This document shows positions 8,795 through 20,209 of a stretch of 31,671 nt of DNA, in pieces. The notes under the pieces are model-generated. The model worked only from the letters and a program-made list of their open reading frames with translations, searched no databases and was not told the origin of the DNA. The DNA is from Chromera velia. Taxonomy: Eukaryota > Sar > Chromeraceae. Made by a program: the position numbers and the translations under genes. The stretch covers positions 930 through 32,600 of the forward strand of contig JAHBMJ010001348.1 of assembly GCA_018398765.1 (NCBI GenBank), written 5' to 3'. The number at the start of each line of letters is the position of its first letter. Position 1 is the stretch's first letter.

Positions 8795-9612
8795 CACTGA
8801 AACTATAGTGTGACACAATTAAAATTGTGATACAATGCCCCATACACTAGTACCAGTGACATAAATAATTGTGTCACAATAGGTGTGATGAAATAGTTTG
8901 AGTAAGTTAGGTGTAATGAAATTGTTAGACAAACTTTGAAGTGATCTTAGACTTTCAAAATGACTAGCAGCCACTAGTTTAAAATCTTCAGAGTCGTTGA
9001 AGGTCAGACTCACCTCATTCACTCACTCATTTCCTTCATTTACCTCACCCACTTACTCGTTCACTTACTCACTCACTTACCTCACTCACCCACCCACCCC
9101 ACTCACCTCACTCACCTCACTCACTTACTTACTCACTCCCTCACTTATTCACTACCTTGGTCATTCATAATTTATTTATTCATTCATTTATTCATTCATT
9201 CATTCATTCATTCAATCAGAATTGTCCCCTTGCTCTGTATTGCTTTCGTGCTTTCTTTTTTGCTGTGCACCTAATACTCCTGAGAGCCTCTCGCTGCGGC
9301 CCAAGCGTCCTCTAGAAGGGGCCGATTCACTGCTACCCCCTCTACTAGACATCATTCTTTTAAATATATTGTCACTGCACTGATCACATGTCCCTCTCCT
9401 TCCCTCGCTTCCACCCCGTCAGTCCGTGCAGCGGCTATGACGCCGCCCCTCGACGCGTGTCAAACCGCGATCTACAACTATAATTTTATTACACATAAGT
9501 GTGATTTAATTGAATCAGTCAAAAGTTCTTAAAATCACAATTATTGTTTCACAAATCATTGTGACACAAAAGGTTTTAAAAATTCTCATTGTGACACACT
9601 ATAGTTCCAGTG
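8795..9612. mobile_element. Non-autonomous TIR element, 818 bp, flanked by TA
   Basis: The 25-bp left end (8795-8819, CACTGAAACTATAGTGTGAC...) is matched in reverse complement by the right end (9588-9612) with two mismatches. TA flanks both sides (8793-8794 and 9613-9614), as for Tc1/mariner-type insertions. Sub-terminal copies of 'attgtgacacaa' recur inside both ends. The interior has no transposase and includes a simple-repeat block. Assignment to the Tc1/mariner superfamily is inferred from the TA flank and the CACTG end only. Confidence 0.65.
9003..9215. repeat. Degenerate TCAC/TCAT simple-repeat block
   Basis: About 210 bp of ACTCACTCACCTC-like units that turn into ATTCATTC repeats toward 9215, inside the TIR element. 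Confidence 0.85.
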
Positions 9613-10288
9613 TATAAATTTTTGTTATAATTAAAATTTTTTGTTAAAAAAAAAATTGAAAAAAACTTGAACTTTCCTGAACTTTATATACAGCAGCGTC
9701 CAGAGCATGCAGAACATTAGGCAGCACAGAGCAGCGTTTACATATTCTGAGTCAAGTTCTGACTAGTCTTTCTAATAGTTTTCTGAGGTTTAGTTTGCTT
9801 TGTATGTATAACAATTTTCAGCCTTATACTCTAGTTTATACTTTTGTATAGCTTGCGACAATACGATTAAAATTCACCCTAGCTATTAACAATTTTGAAA
9901 ACTGCCACCCAAATTGTCAGTAACTTTGTGAGTCAAGTGACTCAAGTTCTGACTCTGAATGGCAAACCTATTGGCTGTTCCACTTAGTAGCAATTCTTTA
10001 GACTTTAGTCTATTAAACTTCAATATAAAATAGAGTAGTAGTGATCATCACACTTCATTAAACAAATTTTGTCATCAAATTGAAATAAAACTCGTACATA
10101 AAGTTTTGGCGCTTAATTTATATGCAGTGAAATTTTAGTTAACTAATTGACTAAAAAATGCCAGTATATGCGTGGCCAGGACGCTAGCCAGGACGGCTCA
10201 ATTATTCGGGTTCCTCCCGATATTTTGCTGCGCCATATGACAGCACTCTCAGAATCCGGCAGCGTCTCCTCAACTTCGTTGATTTGGC
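9613..10288. other. 3' flank of the exonuclease-YbaK gene, no gene seen
   Basis: AT-rich spacer between the TIR element and the stop codon of the minus-strand gene at 10289. It must hold that gene's 3' UTR, but I cannot place a poly(A) signal with confidence. Open frames in 10147-10475 on the plus strand are the antisense of the last exon. Confidence 0.5.
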
Positions 10289-11530
10289 TCAACATGTTGT
10301 TGGTAAGCCTGTGGCTGTTGCAACCGCATGCACCTGGGCTCCACAGGTTTCCTTCAACTGTCCCACCGTGAGGGGGCAGTGCAGATCAGCCGCACCTGCC
10401 CCGCAAAGAAGGGGCAGCTGGGTCCGTAGAGATGCCGCGGCAGCTCGAGCTTCCAGGACAACAAGCGCTGCATGAATCCATCCATCCATACATGCATACA
10501 TCCATCCATCCATTCATGCATACACTCATTCAATGAACGATTCCTTCAGAGATCCTATTTCTCAAGGGAGAGAGAGACAGGGCAAGAGAGAGGGGTGGGA
10601 AAAATACGAATGACCGCTGATTCGAAATAATGTGTGAAAGATGCATCAACTAAGACAGAATTGCAAAGAAGACAACACGAATGCGCGGCCCCATTCAGGC
10701 ACTCACAGACGAATATGCAGAGAGGCGGCACGCACACACACGTGTGTGTGTGTGTGTATGGACACACATCACCTGCGGGAAGAAGAAAAAATGGAAGGAA
10801 GGAGCCGAAAGGCTGTCACCCATTCCGTTCCTACCTGGAGCTGTTTTGTGGCCGAGAGGCCCCACCGTCCCTGCAGAAAACCCCGTGACCTCCTCAAGCT
10901 CTTCCCGACTGCAGAAAACAAAGGGAAAAGACAGGAAGGAAGATTAGAAGAGATCCTCCGGCGTCGACATCTTAGTTTCATCTCCCCCCCCACATGCCCA
11001 ATCAATCAAAGCGTGCGTCAAGGACGACAAAGAGATGCGGAAAAGGGAGACGCTCACAGTCAGCATGCGGCTTCAAGCGGGAGGAGGGCTTCAATAGACC
11101 TCCATAATTAATTAAGGCGAATGAAGCTTCATCTCTGTCTAATTAATCCCAAAGAGCAGGTCTATCTTTCTTTTTTAAATCCGTGTCAGGATTCCCTCCC
11201 TTCCCTCCTGACGCACCTGATCAATTGCAGCTTTTTGACAGGGACTCGCCTCGTGTCGCCTGCCGGACCATTCACGTTCCCCCTGCGAAGGGCCACCTCA
11301 GCAAGGGCCCGCGCGTCAATCCGATCTCCTACCAGGGCGATGCACAGGACCTGCAGGCAGGCAGGGGGATGGATATGTGGAGACTAGAGAGGGAGTGCTT
11401 TCTCCTCTCTCTATTAGATTATTTTTCCGTGTTATCGGTTTTCTTCCTAGATTGCGATCTTTCATACGTGCACTCCATTGTTGTATTTCTTTCTTTGTTT
11501 GTTTGTTTGTTTTTTGCTTTCTTTCTTTGT

Positions 11531-11570
<40 letters not shown>

Positions 11571-12981
11571 GTGCACGCGCGCGCGTGCGGAAGAGAAGCG
11601 TACCCCATTTATATGTCACATAAAAAATCGGTCACAAGACGCACAGACCAGCCTCGTTGTACGGCTTCTTGCATTGTTTGGAGCTAGAGAAGTAGATCCA
11701 GAAGTGAAGCACTTCCCTGAAAATGAGGACACGCCCAGAGGAAGACGTCGAGAAGACGAGGGACGAGACGTCTGATGCTGGTGTGGGGCCGAACACACAC
11801 ACAGACACACACACACACACCGCATGATATGAAAGAAAGTCCTTCTCGAACAAAAAGGCTGACCACTTTTCTCCCGCCATCCATCGCGATCTCTGAGCTC
11901 CCCATTTGTCTTCCCGACTCATTCTCTGTACCCGCAATCCACTCTGAAGGCAACGAGAAAGCAAGCGTCTTTACCAGAATTCCTTCTGCTCCTCTCAGGC
12001 TTGGAAGGCGAGAGAGAGGAGAAGAAGTTCCGGAGCATTCCCCTTCCCCCTGCCCATTTTGCGTCTCTGAAACAGTGCAAATAAAGTCGGTTGTTGCAGT
12101 ATCGGCAGCTGCTCGTGGGGTTTGGCGATCTAGAAGAATTACCAGCGAGGCTGTCCCTTTCTGCTTTCCCAGCTCTTCCATTTCGTCACTTCTTAGAACA
12201 CCTTCTACTCTCTCTCCACTGCGACACTTCTCCGAGATACAAGAAAAGTCAGAAAGCGAAAGTGGGACCTCACACACGAGCCGATACAGATCCCTGTCGT
12301 GCAATAGAGAGGCCACACCAGAGGGAGACACGCACACACACGCAGAAGCCAGTGCCCTCTTCACACGAGCAACAGGGGAAGAGTCACCTTCCTGGTCTCT
12401 CTGTCCCTCCACCAGTTCTCCTTTCCCCTCCTCTGCCTCGGATTCCTCCTCCTCTTCATCGCCCTCAACCTTCAATACCCCTTCATCATTCTGAAGCCCC
12501 AACATCGATTCTTCTTCTCCGGCCTTGTCTCCCTCATTCCGATTTTTCTGCTCCCCCTGGCTCCCCCTGCCCTTGGCGGCTGCTTGGTCTTTCCCAGCCG
12601 CGAGAAACCTAGCGAAGAAACGAGGACAATCAAGAGAAGGTAGCACACGCAGAACTTCAGTCTCAACCCCTGTGTCTAAAAACAACGATACAGATGGCAG
12701 CAGGCCTCCCCCCCCTCCCCCGAGCATTTGAACAGACACCACCAGACAGACGAATGCGTCCAGAGCGGCATACTCCAGCTGGGCCTCTGAGAGCGGCCTC
12801 TGCGCCCAGTCGCTCCGCTGCTCCCCCTTATCGACTCTCCGTCCTAGAACGGAGGCACACACAGCAGAGAGCCCCCCTTTCTGTTTCTGAGAGGATGGGG
12901 GAAGAACCACGTGAGCGACTAGACGAAGATCAAGGACTCTAGGCACCTGCAGGCACACACACATACCCACACCCACCCACC

Positions 12982-13015
<34 letters not shown>

Positions 13016-13031
13016 GACGAAGAAAGAGAGT

Positions 13032-13074
<43 letters not shown>

Positions 13075-16000
13075 CAGCATGTTTTTGAGGTGTTTGAAAG
13101 ATGAAGAGAATCTATTCGAAATCAAGAGAGCTGTAAGCAGTCAGATCAGCTATTCGCAAGGGGGACCGACAGAAAAAAATCAAGAAAAGAAGGAAAACAA
13201 GACGAGAGAAAGAAACAAACAGAGAAACAAAGAAAGAAAGAAACCATGCAAGAAAAGACGCAGAAAAAAAAAACAACTCCTTCAGTCCATCAGCCCACCT
13301 CAATCAGGAAAGCCGCCACGGAAGGATACGACTGCCGAAGTCTCTGCAGGTCCACAGCAAGGCCGAATCCTACCACCACACAGCTGGTGAAGAGGAGGTT
13401 AAAGAGACGATTTACGCCATCGTATGCTGTTTCTGTTGGAGACATGAGGAGAGCGAGGAGATCGACAATCCAGACGTCACCTGTAGGGAGAGCCAATTGA
13501 ACAATCGACACGGGATTCCCACTTCCCCCTTTGCTCTTCTCACTGTCCTTCTGCATAACAGCCCCATCCTTCCCTCCACTCTGCCCTTCTTCCCCTTTAA
13601 CGAAATCATGAGGACGCCATTCACAGTCCAACCCCACCAAGACAAATTTCTTCAGTGTCAGTTTCTCCCCGCCCTCATCCTTTCGGCCCTTTTCGTCACA
13701 CGACGCTCCGGTCCTCTCAATGAGATCTTTCAAGTTGACCACACATTTCTGGAGGCGGTGAGATGAATCGACCACCGTCAGCCGACCAGGCAGTGCAGGC
13801 CAATTGAAGACAGGAAGCGATTCGGATCCTTGTCGGAACGGGTGCGCAAAACTGCCTTCTGGGCCCATCTGCTTCGGTGGGGGTGAATTGATCGTGGGGG
13901 GCAGTGAGAGCGGAGGCAGAGCTAAATCGGCATCCAGAGCTCCGATGAAAGAGGGGAAACACGAGAGAACGCCAACACGCTTCGCAATCTTCCGAGAGGT
14001 GCGCACCTGCCCCTTTTCTGCGAGTGACGAGACCTGCATTCATGTATTCATTCATTCATTCAGTAGACGGAGACAGAGAGGCTCAGAAAAAGGGAGAAAA
14101 AACAAAATGAGTCGATTGTTCATTGCCGTTGAACGTTTTGTTTCGCAGCAGGACGATCGAATGGCCAGAGCGTGTCCTGTCGGGCAATGGCGTCCATCGT
14201 TGATGAGAGCAAAGATTCAGGACTTCAGTTATCATTCGAATCATCGTGAGGAGACAGTGAGTGTATTCTTCTGAAACCCCTTCTCACTGCTGGACCTCCA
14301 AAACGTTCTGCTTGAGGAGGTTTGCTATCAAAGAGCCGCGAGAAAAGACATCAAGCCGTACAACGAAGACACGCACACAAGGACACGACACATTATTGTA
14401 TATTGCACTTCTGCATGCAACGAAGCGGACAGAATGGATGATTGGTTGACGTAAAAAAGTCATCAAACAGACTGACCGCATGGCAAGCTAGTTCTCTGCC
14501 TTTTTCTGCCCCGCTCGCCTTCTCCTTCTCCTTCTCGGTATCCTTTCCCTTTCCCTTTCCCCCCCCCTTTCCTTTTTTCTTCCCCTCTTGCCCTCGCTGA
14601 TCCCCCTTCCTCTCAGACTGGAGAAAGCCGAGAAGAACGGACTCTAGCGTTAGGGGGTCTCCCAGGGACAGGAGGACGTTCGTCACAGCCATTGCAGAGG
14701 CGTCTGAGGCTCTCACGGGACTGTCCAGAAAGGAGAGGACTTCGGTTGCTGCTGCAAGCTTTTGGGCTCCTCGGACCTGTCGATCAGCCAGACAGGTAAA
14801 AACGTTCAACGAAGAGAAACATGACGCTCAACTACACACGCGAGCTTAATGAAAGGCCAGCCAGTCAGAGACGATGGACGCCCAATGAAGGCAGAAAGAA
14901 TTCAGAATGCACTAGGGCAAAGAGATCCCATGCGGGCCGACAAAATCCGACAGAGCCCGTGGAGGGAATGCCCCACCAATCCATACGCAGTAGAAAATAC
15001 ACCAGCTCACTGCACGTGAGAGAAAAGACAGAAGTTGCTTGCACCAACTGACCACTATTTTTTCTCGATCGCTTTCTTTTGTTCCTTCCTCAGTGCTACA
15101 GTCTCTGCTTTGCCTTTTCGGCTCCTTGTGCTTACACGCTCCCCCTCCCGGAGATGCTGCGAGAGTTCCCGTTGGAGACGACACACGCCGAAGAGGAGAC
15201 CGTCTCTCTCTCTGTCCGTCTCCCCATTCTGCCGGAGGAGGCGGGTCTTGGTGAGTCGACACCCCATTTGAGACGCTTTGTTGCTCCGAATCTTGGCACG
15301 GGCTTGGCCCCTGAGCGGGAGAGAGAAGCTTCGCTGTCCGTCCCCTGTGCGGCCCGTCTCCGTCCTCTTCCCCCTTCCTCTTGTCTGCTGTCTGGCCCTC
15401 AGGATGGTCGGTGGAAGAAAGAAGAGGGGGGGCGTCTCCGTCTCCAACAGTGGCAAGGAGCGAGGCGAGACGGACCTGTCCCTCCAGGAAGGCCGAGAGT
15501 TCATCCGACGTGCAGACGCCAGGGGGCCTCTTTAATCCAGAGGGACTCTCGTTTGCGTGAGAGAAAGCAGAAGGATCTACCTGAGAGGGAGATGCAGAGC
15601 CCGCTTCTGCTCCTGCGGTTGTGGGGGGAGTGGCTGAACGGGGGACAGAGCCCTGTTGTTGTTGCATCAAATCGGAAGATTGGAGATTCACTGCCCGGGC
15701 TGCCTTTAGAAGAAGCCGCAAACAAAGCGTGCTGCAGAGAAAACGAAGGGGGGGGGGAAGTGAAAGCACCTACTCGTGATATGAGGCGCGGCTTTTTCGT
15801 CTGTCCATTCGTCCGTCCATTCTCACGTGCAAACGAATTTGAACACGCAGCCTGCTCTCCAACATTCATTCCAGCTAGGCCGACAAAGAAGGAAGGAAAA
15901 GGCCTTTTCGTGACGGCACTTCCGAATCAGGAGCGGGTAAACACTTTCGAAACAGAAGGAAAGAAGGGATACGAGACAAAAAGACTGTAGCCTCGCTGTC

Positions 16001-17259
16001 TATTCCCACACCTACTGACGGAGAGGAGACTGAATACGCTGAGAAAGGATGCACGAGGACGTGTGGAAAAGATGAAAGAGCCACTGAAGAAGGAAAAGAA
16101 GAAGAAACTCACTCTTCCCTCCATCCAGAACGGAGACGCTCAGCTGTTCTTTGCACGTTTTCTTCTTCTTCCGAAGTTCGTCTCGTTTCCCTTACAATGG
16201 CGTCGCGGAGAAGTCGTGCAACCGCGTCTCTCTCAGAGTTTCCACACAACGAAAACAGGTCCTCCGACACAGATCCATCCTCACCCGCCTCTCCAAGCAG
16301 ACCACTCTCGATTTCCGTCTCCTTCTGCCCCTTGCTCTTCCCACCCTTCAAAGGCACCGCAAGTCCCCCCGCGTGCCTCTTTCGTCTCCTCGCAGAAAGT
16401 TCCTGCAGATCCTTTGAGAGCCGAGAGAATGCGTCCAGCAGCAAATGGCCAAGAGGCCGGAAGAGAACGTGCACCTCTCCAGACTGCCGCCCCTCTGTGC
16501 TCATGTACTCTAATGCCTCCACTACAACACGCCCCACCCTCCGACTTCCGACTGCACTCTCTCTTCCACCTCCAGAAATCTCCCTGCTGGACGGCCCGCT
16601 CTCGTCTGTCTCTTTCTCTTTCTCTTTCTCCTTTCCCTCTCTCTCCCGTGCGCCCTCAGCTCTGGAACGGTCTAGGGGGAGCAACCGGACAAATGTCGCT
16701 GACTGCAACGCAGACCGGGCAGAAAGAGAACCAGAGACAGAATCAAATGAACAATTTAAGAATCGCAAGAAAACCCATGCAGTGTGCGCACACACGTTTG
16801 TGAAAGCTTCAGTCACACAGCACAATTCTGCATCAGAAAAGCGATTGTCTGACTCAGAGTCCAGTCGGTTGATCACCCATCTCCCATTTCCACACCCTTC
16901 TTTTCTTTGCATATATGTAGCCCGATCTATGTCCATGCTCGGCTGACCACCTGTTTCCTCAAGTTCGCCACAACGTCTCCGAACTTCCAATTCTTGCACT
17001 GATCAAGCTCAGCCATGAGCCTGCACACAAGACCGGTACCAGTGACCTGCTCCCTTTCCGGAACAAGACTGTCGGTCGGAGCGGTGATAGGCAGAAGAAG
17101 GTCGTTATACGGTCCTCTGCGCATCGACGGACGCGCCTCCCCTTCCCCGTCTCCCTCGCTTTCCCTCTCCTTCCCCTCGGCATCGCTGCCTGTCACTTGG
17201 GTTCCATTAGGGTGCAAGGCCAACGAGAGATTGACAGGTCTTCTCACTCTTGCTTGCAT
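10289..17259 (-). CDS. 3'-5' exonuclease (DEDDy, RNase D/Mut-7-like) fused to a YbaK/ProX domain; nine exons
   Basis: Exons, in coding order: 17259-16951, 16702-16113, 15731-15053, 14776-14477, 14033-13299, 12946-11864, 11350-11217, 10908-10835, 10467-10289. All joins are GT-AG and in phase; the CDS is 4083 nt, 1360 aa. Residues 1-620 are helical and low-complexity, loosely like the N-terminal part of EXD3/Mut-7 (inference). The exonuclease core follows: VLVGLDCEWR (Asp762, Glu764), GFGLAVDLQRL (Asp854), RVLDLRL, then RSDWAQRPLSEAQLEYAALD (Tyr930, Asp934). All four acidic residues and the Tyr are present, so it should be active on RNA or DNA 3' ends. After an acidic linker, about residues 1100-1345 form a YbaK-like domain: ILVKTLAF (Lys near 1197), VLCIALVGDRIDARALAEVA, REELEEVTGFSAGTVGPLGH, LLCGAGAADLH. 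That family edits mischarged tRNA or binds aminoacyl-tRNA. The start is uncertain: the frame stays open upstream. Confidence 0.82.
10728..10768. repeat. (CA)n(TG)n self-complementary microsatellite
   Basis: CACGCACACACACGTGTGTG... lies in the intron between the last two exons of the exonuclease-YbaK gene. It can form a hairpin. Confidence 0.85.
11485..11590. repeat. (TTTG)n, (CT)n and (GC)-alternating tract
   Basis: Within intron 6 of the exonuclease-YbaK gene, a TTTG/TTTC repeat is followed by (CT)n at about 11536-11566 and by a GTGCACGCGCGCGCGTGC tract with Z-DNA-like alternation. Confidence 0.85.
11794..11821. repeat. (CA)n microsatellite in intron
   Basis: ACACACAGACACACACAC lies in intron 6 of the exonuclease-YbaK gene, about 40 bp from the donor at 11863; it reads (GT)n in coding sense. 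Confidence 0.85.
12953..13070. repeat. (CA)n/(CACC)n and (GA)n block before a splice acceptor
   Basis: In coding sense, intron 5 of the exonuclease-YbaK gene ends with (CT)n, then (GT)n and (GGGT)n, then CCTGCAG and exon 6. The long pyrimidine repeat may serve as the polypyrimidine tract. Confidence 0.88.
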
Positions 17260-17392
17260 TCTTTGGCGGCTTCTTTGCTGCTTTGAAGTCACCAATCGTC
17301 GCCCATCATGAATTTTTAAGCCTGCCCTATTACCCCCAACGCCCTCACCCGTATTCTCAATCCCATTCTCCCCTTCCCCCCTCTCTACGGTA

Positions 17393-18238
17393 CTACGATT
17401 TCTGCTCACTCCCTCCATTTTTCCTGCGCAGCGAGACGAGAGAAGCACGGACAGCTTGCAAAGCATGCGTAGTTGAAACGCTCCAGGACGTAACGGGGAC
17501 AATGAAGGGACGAAATCAATTTGAGCACGTTCGCAAAAGGATGTGAGAAAAAAAAATGCTGGAGATGAAAAAGTAAAGCAAAAGGCGAAGAAAAGAGTGG
17601 TCGAAGGCCCGACTCCCCCTGCCACATTTAGAAAACACCTTGCTAGCAAACGAACCCTTGAAGACACCCCATCCGACCACTGCTGACCTTTTGCGACCCC
17701 TTCCCCTGCAAGTCCCCCTGGGTTCCATTCCTCCGAGAGAAGGAAGCCACGCGAACGCTCCAACAGACGAAAGCGCTCTCTCCTCGTCCCCTCTTCTTCC
17801 GACCTTCCCTGACTCGGGTCAGGTTCCAACAATCGGGCAGGCACCATCTCGGCCACCATCAAGGGTACCTCCCTCTTCTCCCCCCTCCTGTGATCCTCCA
17901 CAAACCGAACAAAGTCAGACACGCCCAGCACGGGGACAGAACGAATTGGGAGTCCTGCCTGTCCAGGTACCTCTAATTGCTCACTCTCCTCCTCCACCCC
18001 CGTATCTGCCTCCGGCTGTCTCTCCACAATGTGCTTTCCTTTCAGAGTGCAGCTCTCAACGGGAACCGCCACAGCAGGTGCCAGCCAATGGGCTTTCGGG
18101 AGGACAACCCACCTGTCCGTGTCACATATACAAAAATGCGTCACAAAAAAAAGGAGTCACACAAAATCTCATTTCGAGCAATTCGAAAGTGGAAGAAGAG
18201 GAATAAAGTCACTCGATATGCGGATGGAATGGAAGAGT

Positions 18239-18276
<38 letters not shown>

Positions 18277-19646
18277 GACCTTGCCAGAGACCCACCTTGC
18301 CTCTGGATGCGCTGAAGCCGTGAGGGTCTCCACACTTGTTGTCCACCACCCCTTGATGTGGTCCCCGCTGATCAACCCCCCCCCTGTTATGTCCAAAGTA
18401 ATGCTGCACGGTTGCACCCCACACCCCTCTGTGCCCTCCCGTGTCTCCCCATCTCGATTTCTGTCTCTGTCTGTGTCTGTCTGGCTGTCCTTCTCCTCTG
18501 TCTCGATCGGGTGGAAGAGAACTCCTCTGAGCATGCACCGAGATGAAACAGAGGAGACGCCGAACTTTTTCTGCACAGACATCGCAAAAGAAGGAATGAG
18601 AGAAGAAAACAATGCATGGGCATTTGCCAACTGAAGCTTCACACTTTGTTGTGCCGCATATTATCATAACCACAGACCGACCTTCAGAAAAGTCTGCACA
18701 GGTCCAGACTGGCACACCTCCAGCTTGCGTCTCGCCTCCAGAATCCGCCATGCCAAGTTTTCATGCAAAAAAGGGCCGACGAATGCTGCAGCTCCCGATA
18801 GACTGTCCCTGCCCTTACCCCTTTTCCCCTCCCTTTCTGTCCCATCCTGTACTACATGATCGGTTTCTTCTTCTGCTGCCCCTCCTTCCCCTTCTTCTTG
18901 TACTTTCCCCCCGGGACCTAAACTTGTATCCTGCCCTGCTTCCGCGTCTGGCAGAGACGAAAGAGATACCCCCTTTGCGTGTCTTCCCACGTTGACGAAA
19001 AATTTGATGGACGACTCCAAATGGGTGCACACAAGCTCCCTCTCTCTCTCCTCCGTCTCCCCCCCCTCCTCCGTCCTCTCTGCCGTCCTCTCTTTCTCTT
19101 CCGGAGAAGAAGCAGAAGAAGAGGAGGAAGAAGAACCTTCCTCAACAGGCGCGTGAAGGATCACATACTTCAGCTGTCCAATCACGTGCTTGCTGTCTGC
19201 GCTTTCGACTTGCTGCCTGCAAAGGATCTGCTTTGTGTCTAGAACCGGGCAGAAACGAAGGAGATACTCTACCAGAGCTGCATAGTAGAAGCCTAACCGC
19301 CCCACCCCCCTCTGCTCACTAAGCCAGGCCACCATCTCACTAGGGTCCTTGTCCAGCTCCTCAAGCCATTGCCTCGACCCTGAATAAACATTCTGGGCCC
19401 AGGAATCCTGTAGAAGGAGAAAAATACGAATGATGTGAACAGACAGCCGCAAGCGGAGCAACAACAAAACCTTTGTGTATCTACATAGAAACCTGCTCAG
19501 TGATCGAGTGACTGACTGACCTTCAGGAGAGGGAGGCCTTCCAGTTCTCCGTTGAGGATATGGGGACTCCGAAGAACCCAGTCAAGGTCTCGCACGACCT
19601 TGTTGCGATAAAGAGAGCTGAAGTGCATTGGTTGCAATGAATCCAT
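17393..19646 (-). CDS. DUF1853-family protein; five exons
   Basis: Exons, in coding order: 19646-19521, 19407-18682, 18570-18296, 18112-17639, 17423-17393 (1632 nt, 543 aa, all joins GT-AG in phase). Marks of the largely bacterial DUF1853 family appear in the right order: YRNKVVRDLDWVLRSPHIL at the N terminus, EMVAWLSEQRGVGRLGFYYA, LVCTHLESSIKFFV, AAAFVGPFLHENLAWRILEA, SRCMLRGVLFHP, GWWTTSVETL, RWVVLPKAHWLAPA (made by the exon 3-4 splice), and RSRGFLLSEEWNPGG at the end. The protein is longer than bacterial members (around 300 aa) through acidic and Ser-rich inserts. I believe the family has been linked to PD-(D/E)XK nucleases; here the usual Gly-Glu-Leu-Asp step reads GQLKYV, so activity may be lost (inference). 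Exon 5 is short and the least sure; the true start could lie upstream, since the frame is open to about 20054. Confidence 0.75.
18239..18275. repeat. (GA)n microsatellite in DUF1853 gene intron
   Basis: About 37 bp of GA repeats, (CT)n in coding sense, within the intron between exons 3 and 4, close to the donor at 18295. Confidence 0.88.
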
Positions 19647-20209
19647 CTTGATAAGTTCACGGACTGTCTGTGATCGATGGTATTGTTCTTCGCTGTTCGG
19701 GAGACGAGGCAACACGGTACCCTCTTTTTTTTTCAAGCAAATCCGACCGGTTGTGCACCGTAGATCTCTACCTTTGTGCTTGCAGTGTATCAGCACGAGT
19801 TTGGCTTTGTTGTAGGCCGGAGTGACTTGCGATTTCTGGAACCATGAGATCAAAGGCACTTCTTTTAGAGAATTAATTTCAGAGACGGCAAGTTGCAAGG
19901 GCATGCACAAACAGCTAGCGCGCGCGGTTCGATCGTCCAATCGGCTTCGTACAGCTTGGGGGGCACTTAATCCAATCCTTGGCAATTCGAATAATCGGCT
20001 AGTGACTCCCTTTAACACAACGCGTACTTGCACACATATGCAGCTAGCATGCAAGAGGGAAGGTATCCGAAGGTTTCGAAATGCTTTGTAACTTCCGCCG
20101 CCCCATCTGTGTGCATCCTCTGCCTTTTTTTACGAGCGAGCTCTCGGGTGGCGGTTGATCTGACTGGATCGGCCAGATCACGGTTTTGTTTCCAATTTTA
20201 CATCTTGCG
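19647..20209. promoter_or_regulatory. Divergent intergenic region between the DUF1853 gene and NOB1
   Basis: The two start codons point away from each other across about 560 bp, which must hold both promoters and 5' UTRs. I see no TATA box or other named element that I would stand behind. The minus frame stays open to about 20054, so the DUF1853 protein could start earlier and the shared region be shorter. Confidence 0.45.

Noticed and set aside
10147-10475. Plus-strand ORFs with an F-box-like start (VPPDILLRHMTALSES)
   Set aside because: They lie antisense to, or just beyond, the last YbaK exon, which has a clear family match and exact splice phase. The resemblance is too short to support a gene.
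11377-11775. Open frames on both strands through the CT and GT repeats
   Set aside because: They are translated microsatellite (Leu-Ser, Arg-Glu and Cys-Val runs) inside an intron of the minus-strand gene.
12919-13125. Minus ORF with Leu-Ser and Cys-Val repeats before exon 6
   Set aside because: This is the (CT)n(GT)n intron tract; the real exon starts at 12946 after the CCTGCAG acceptor.
16113-18144. Long plus-strand Ser/Pro-rich ORFs (for example 16197-16946, 17640-18206)
   Set aside because: They mirror GA-rich coding sequence of the minus-strand genes, which carry the recognised domains.
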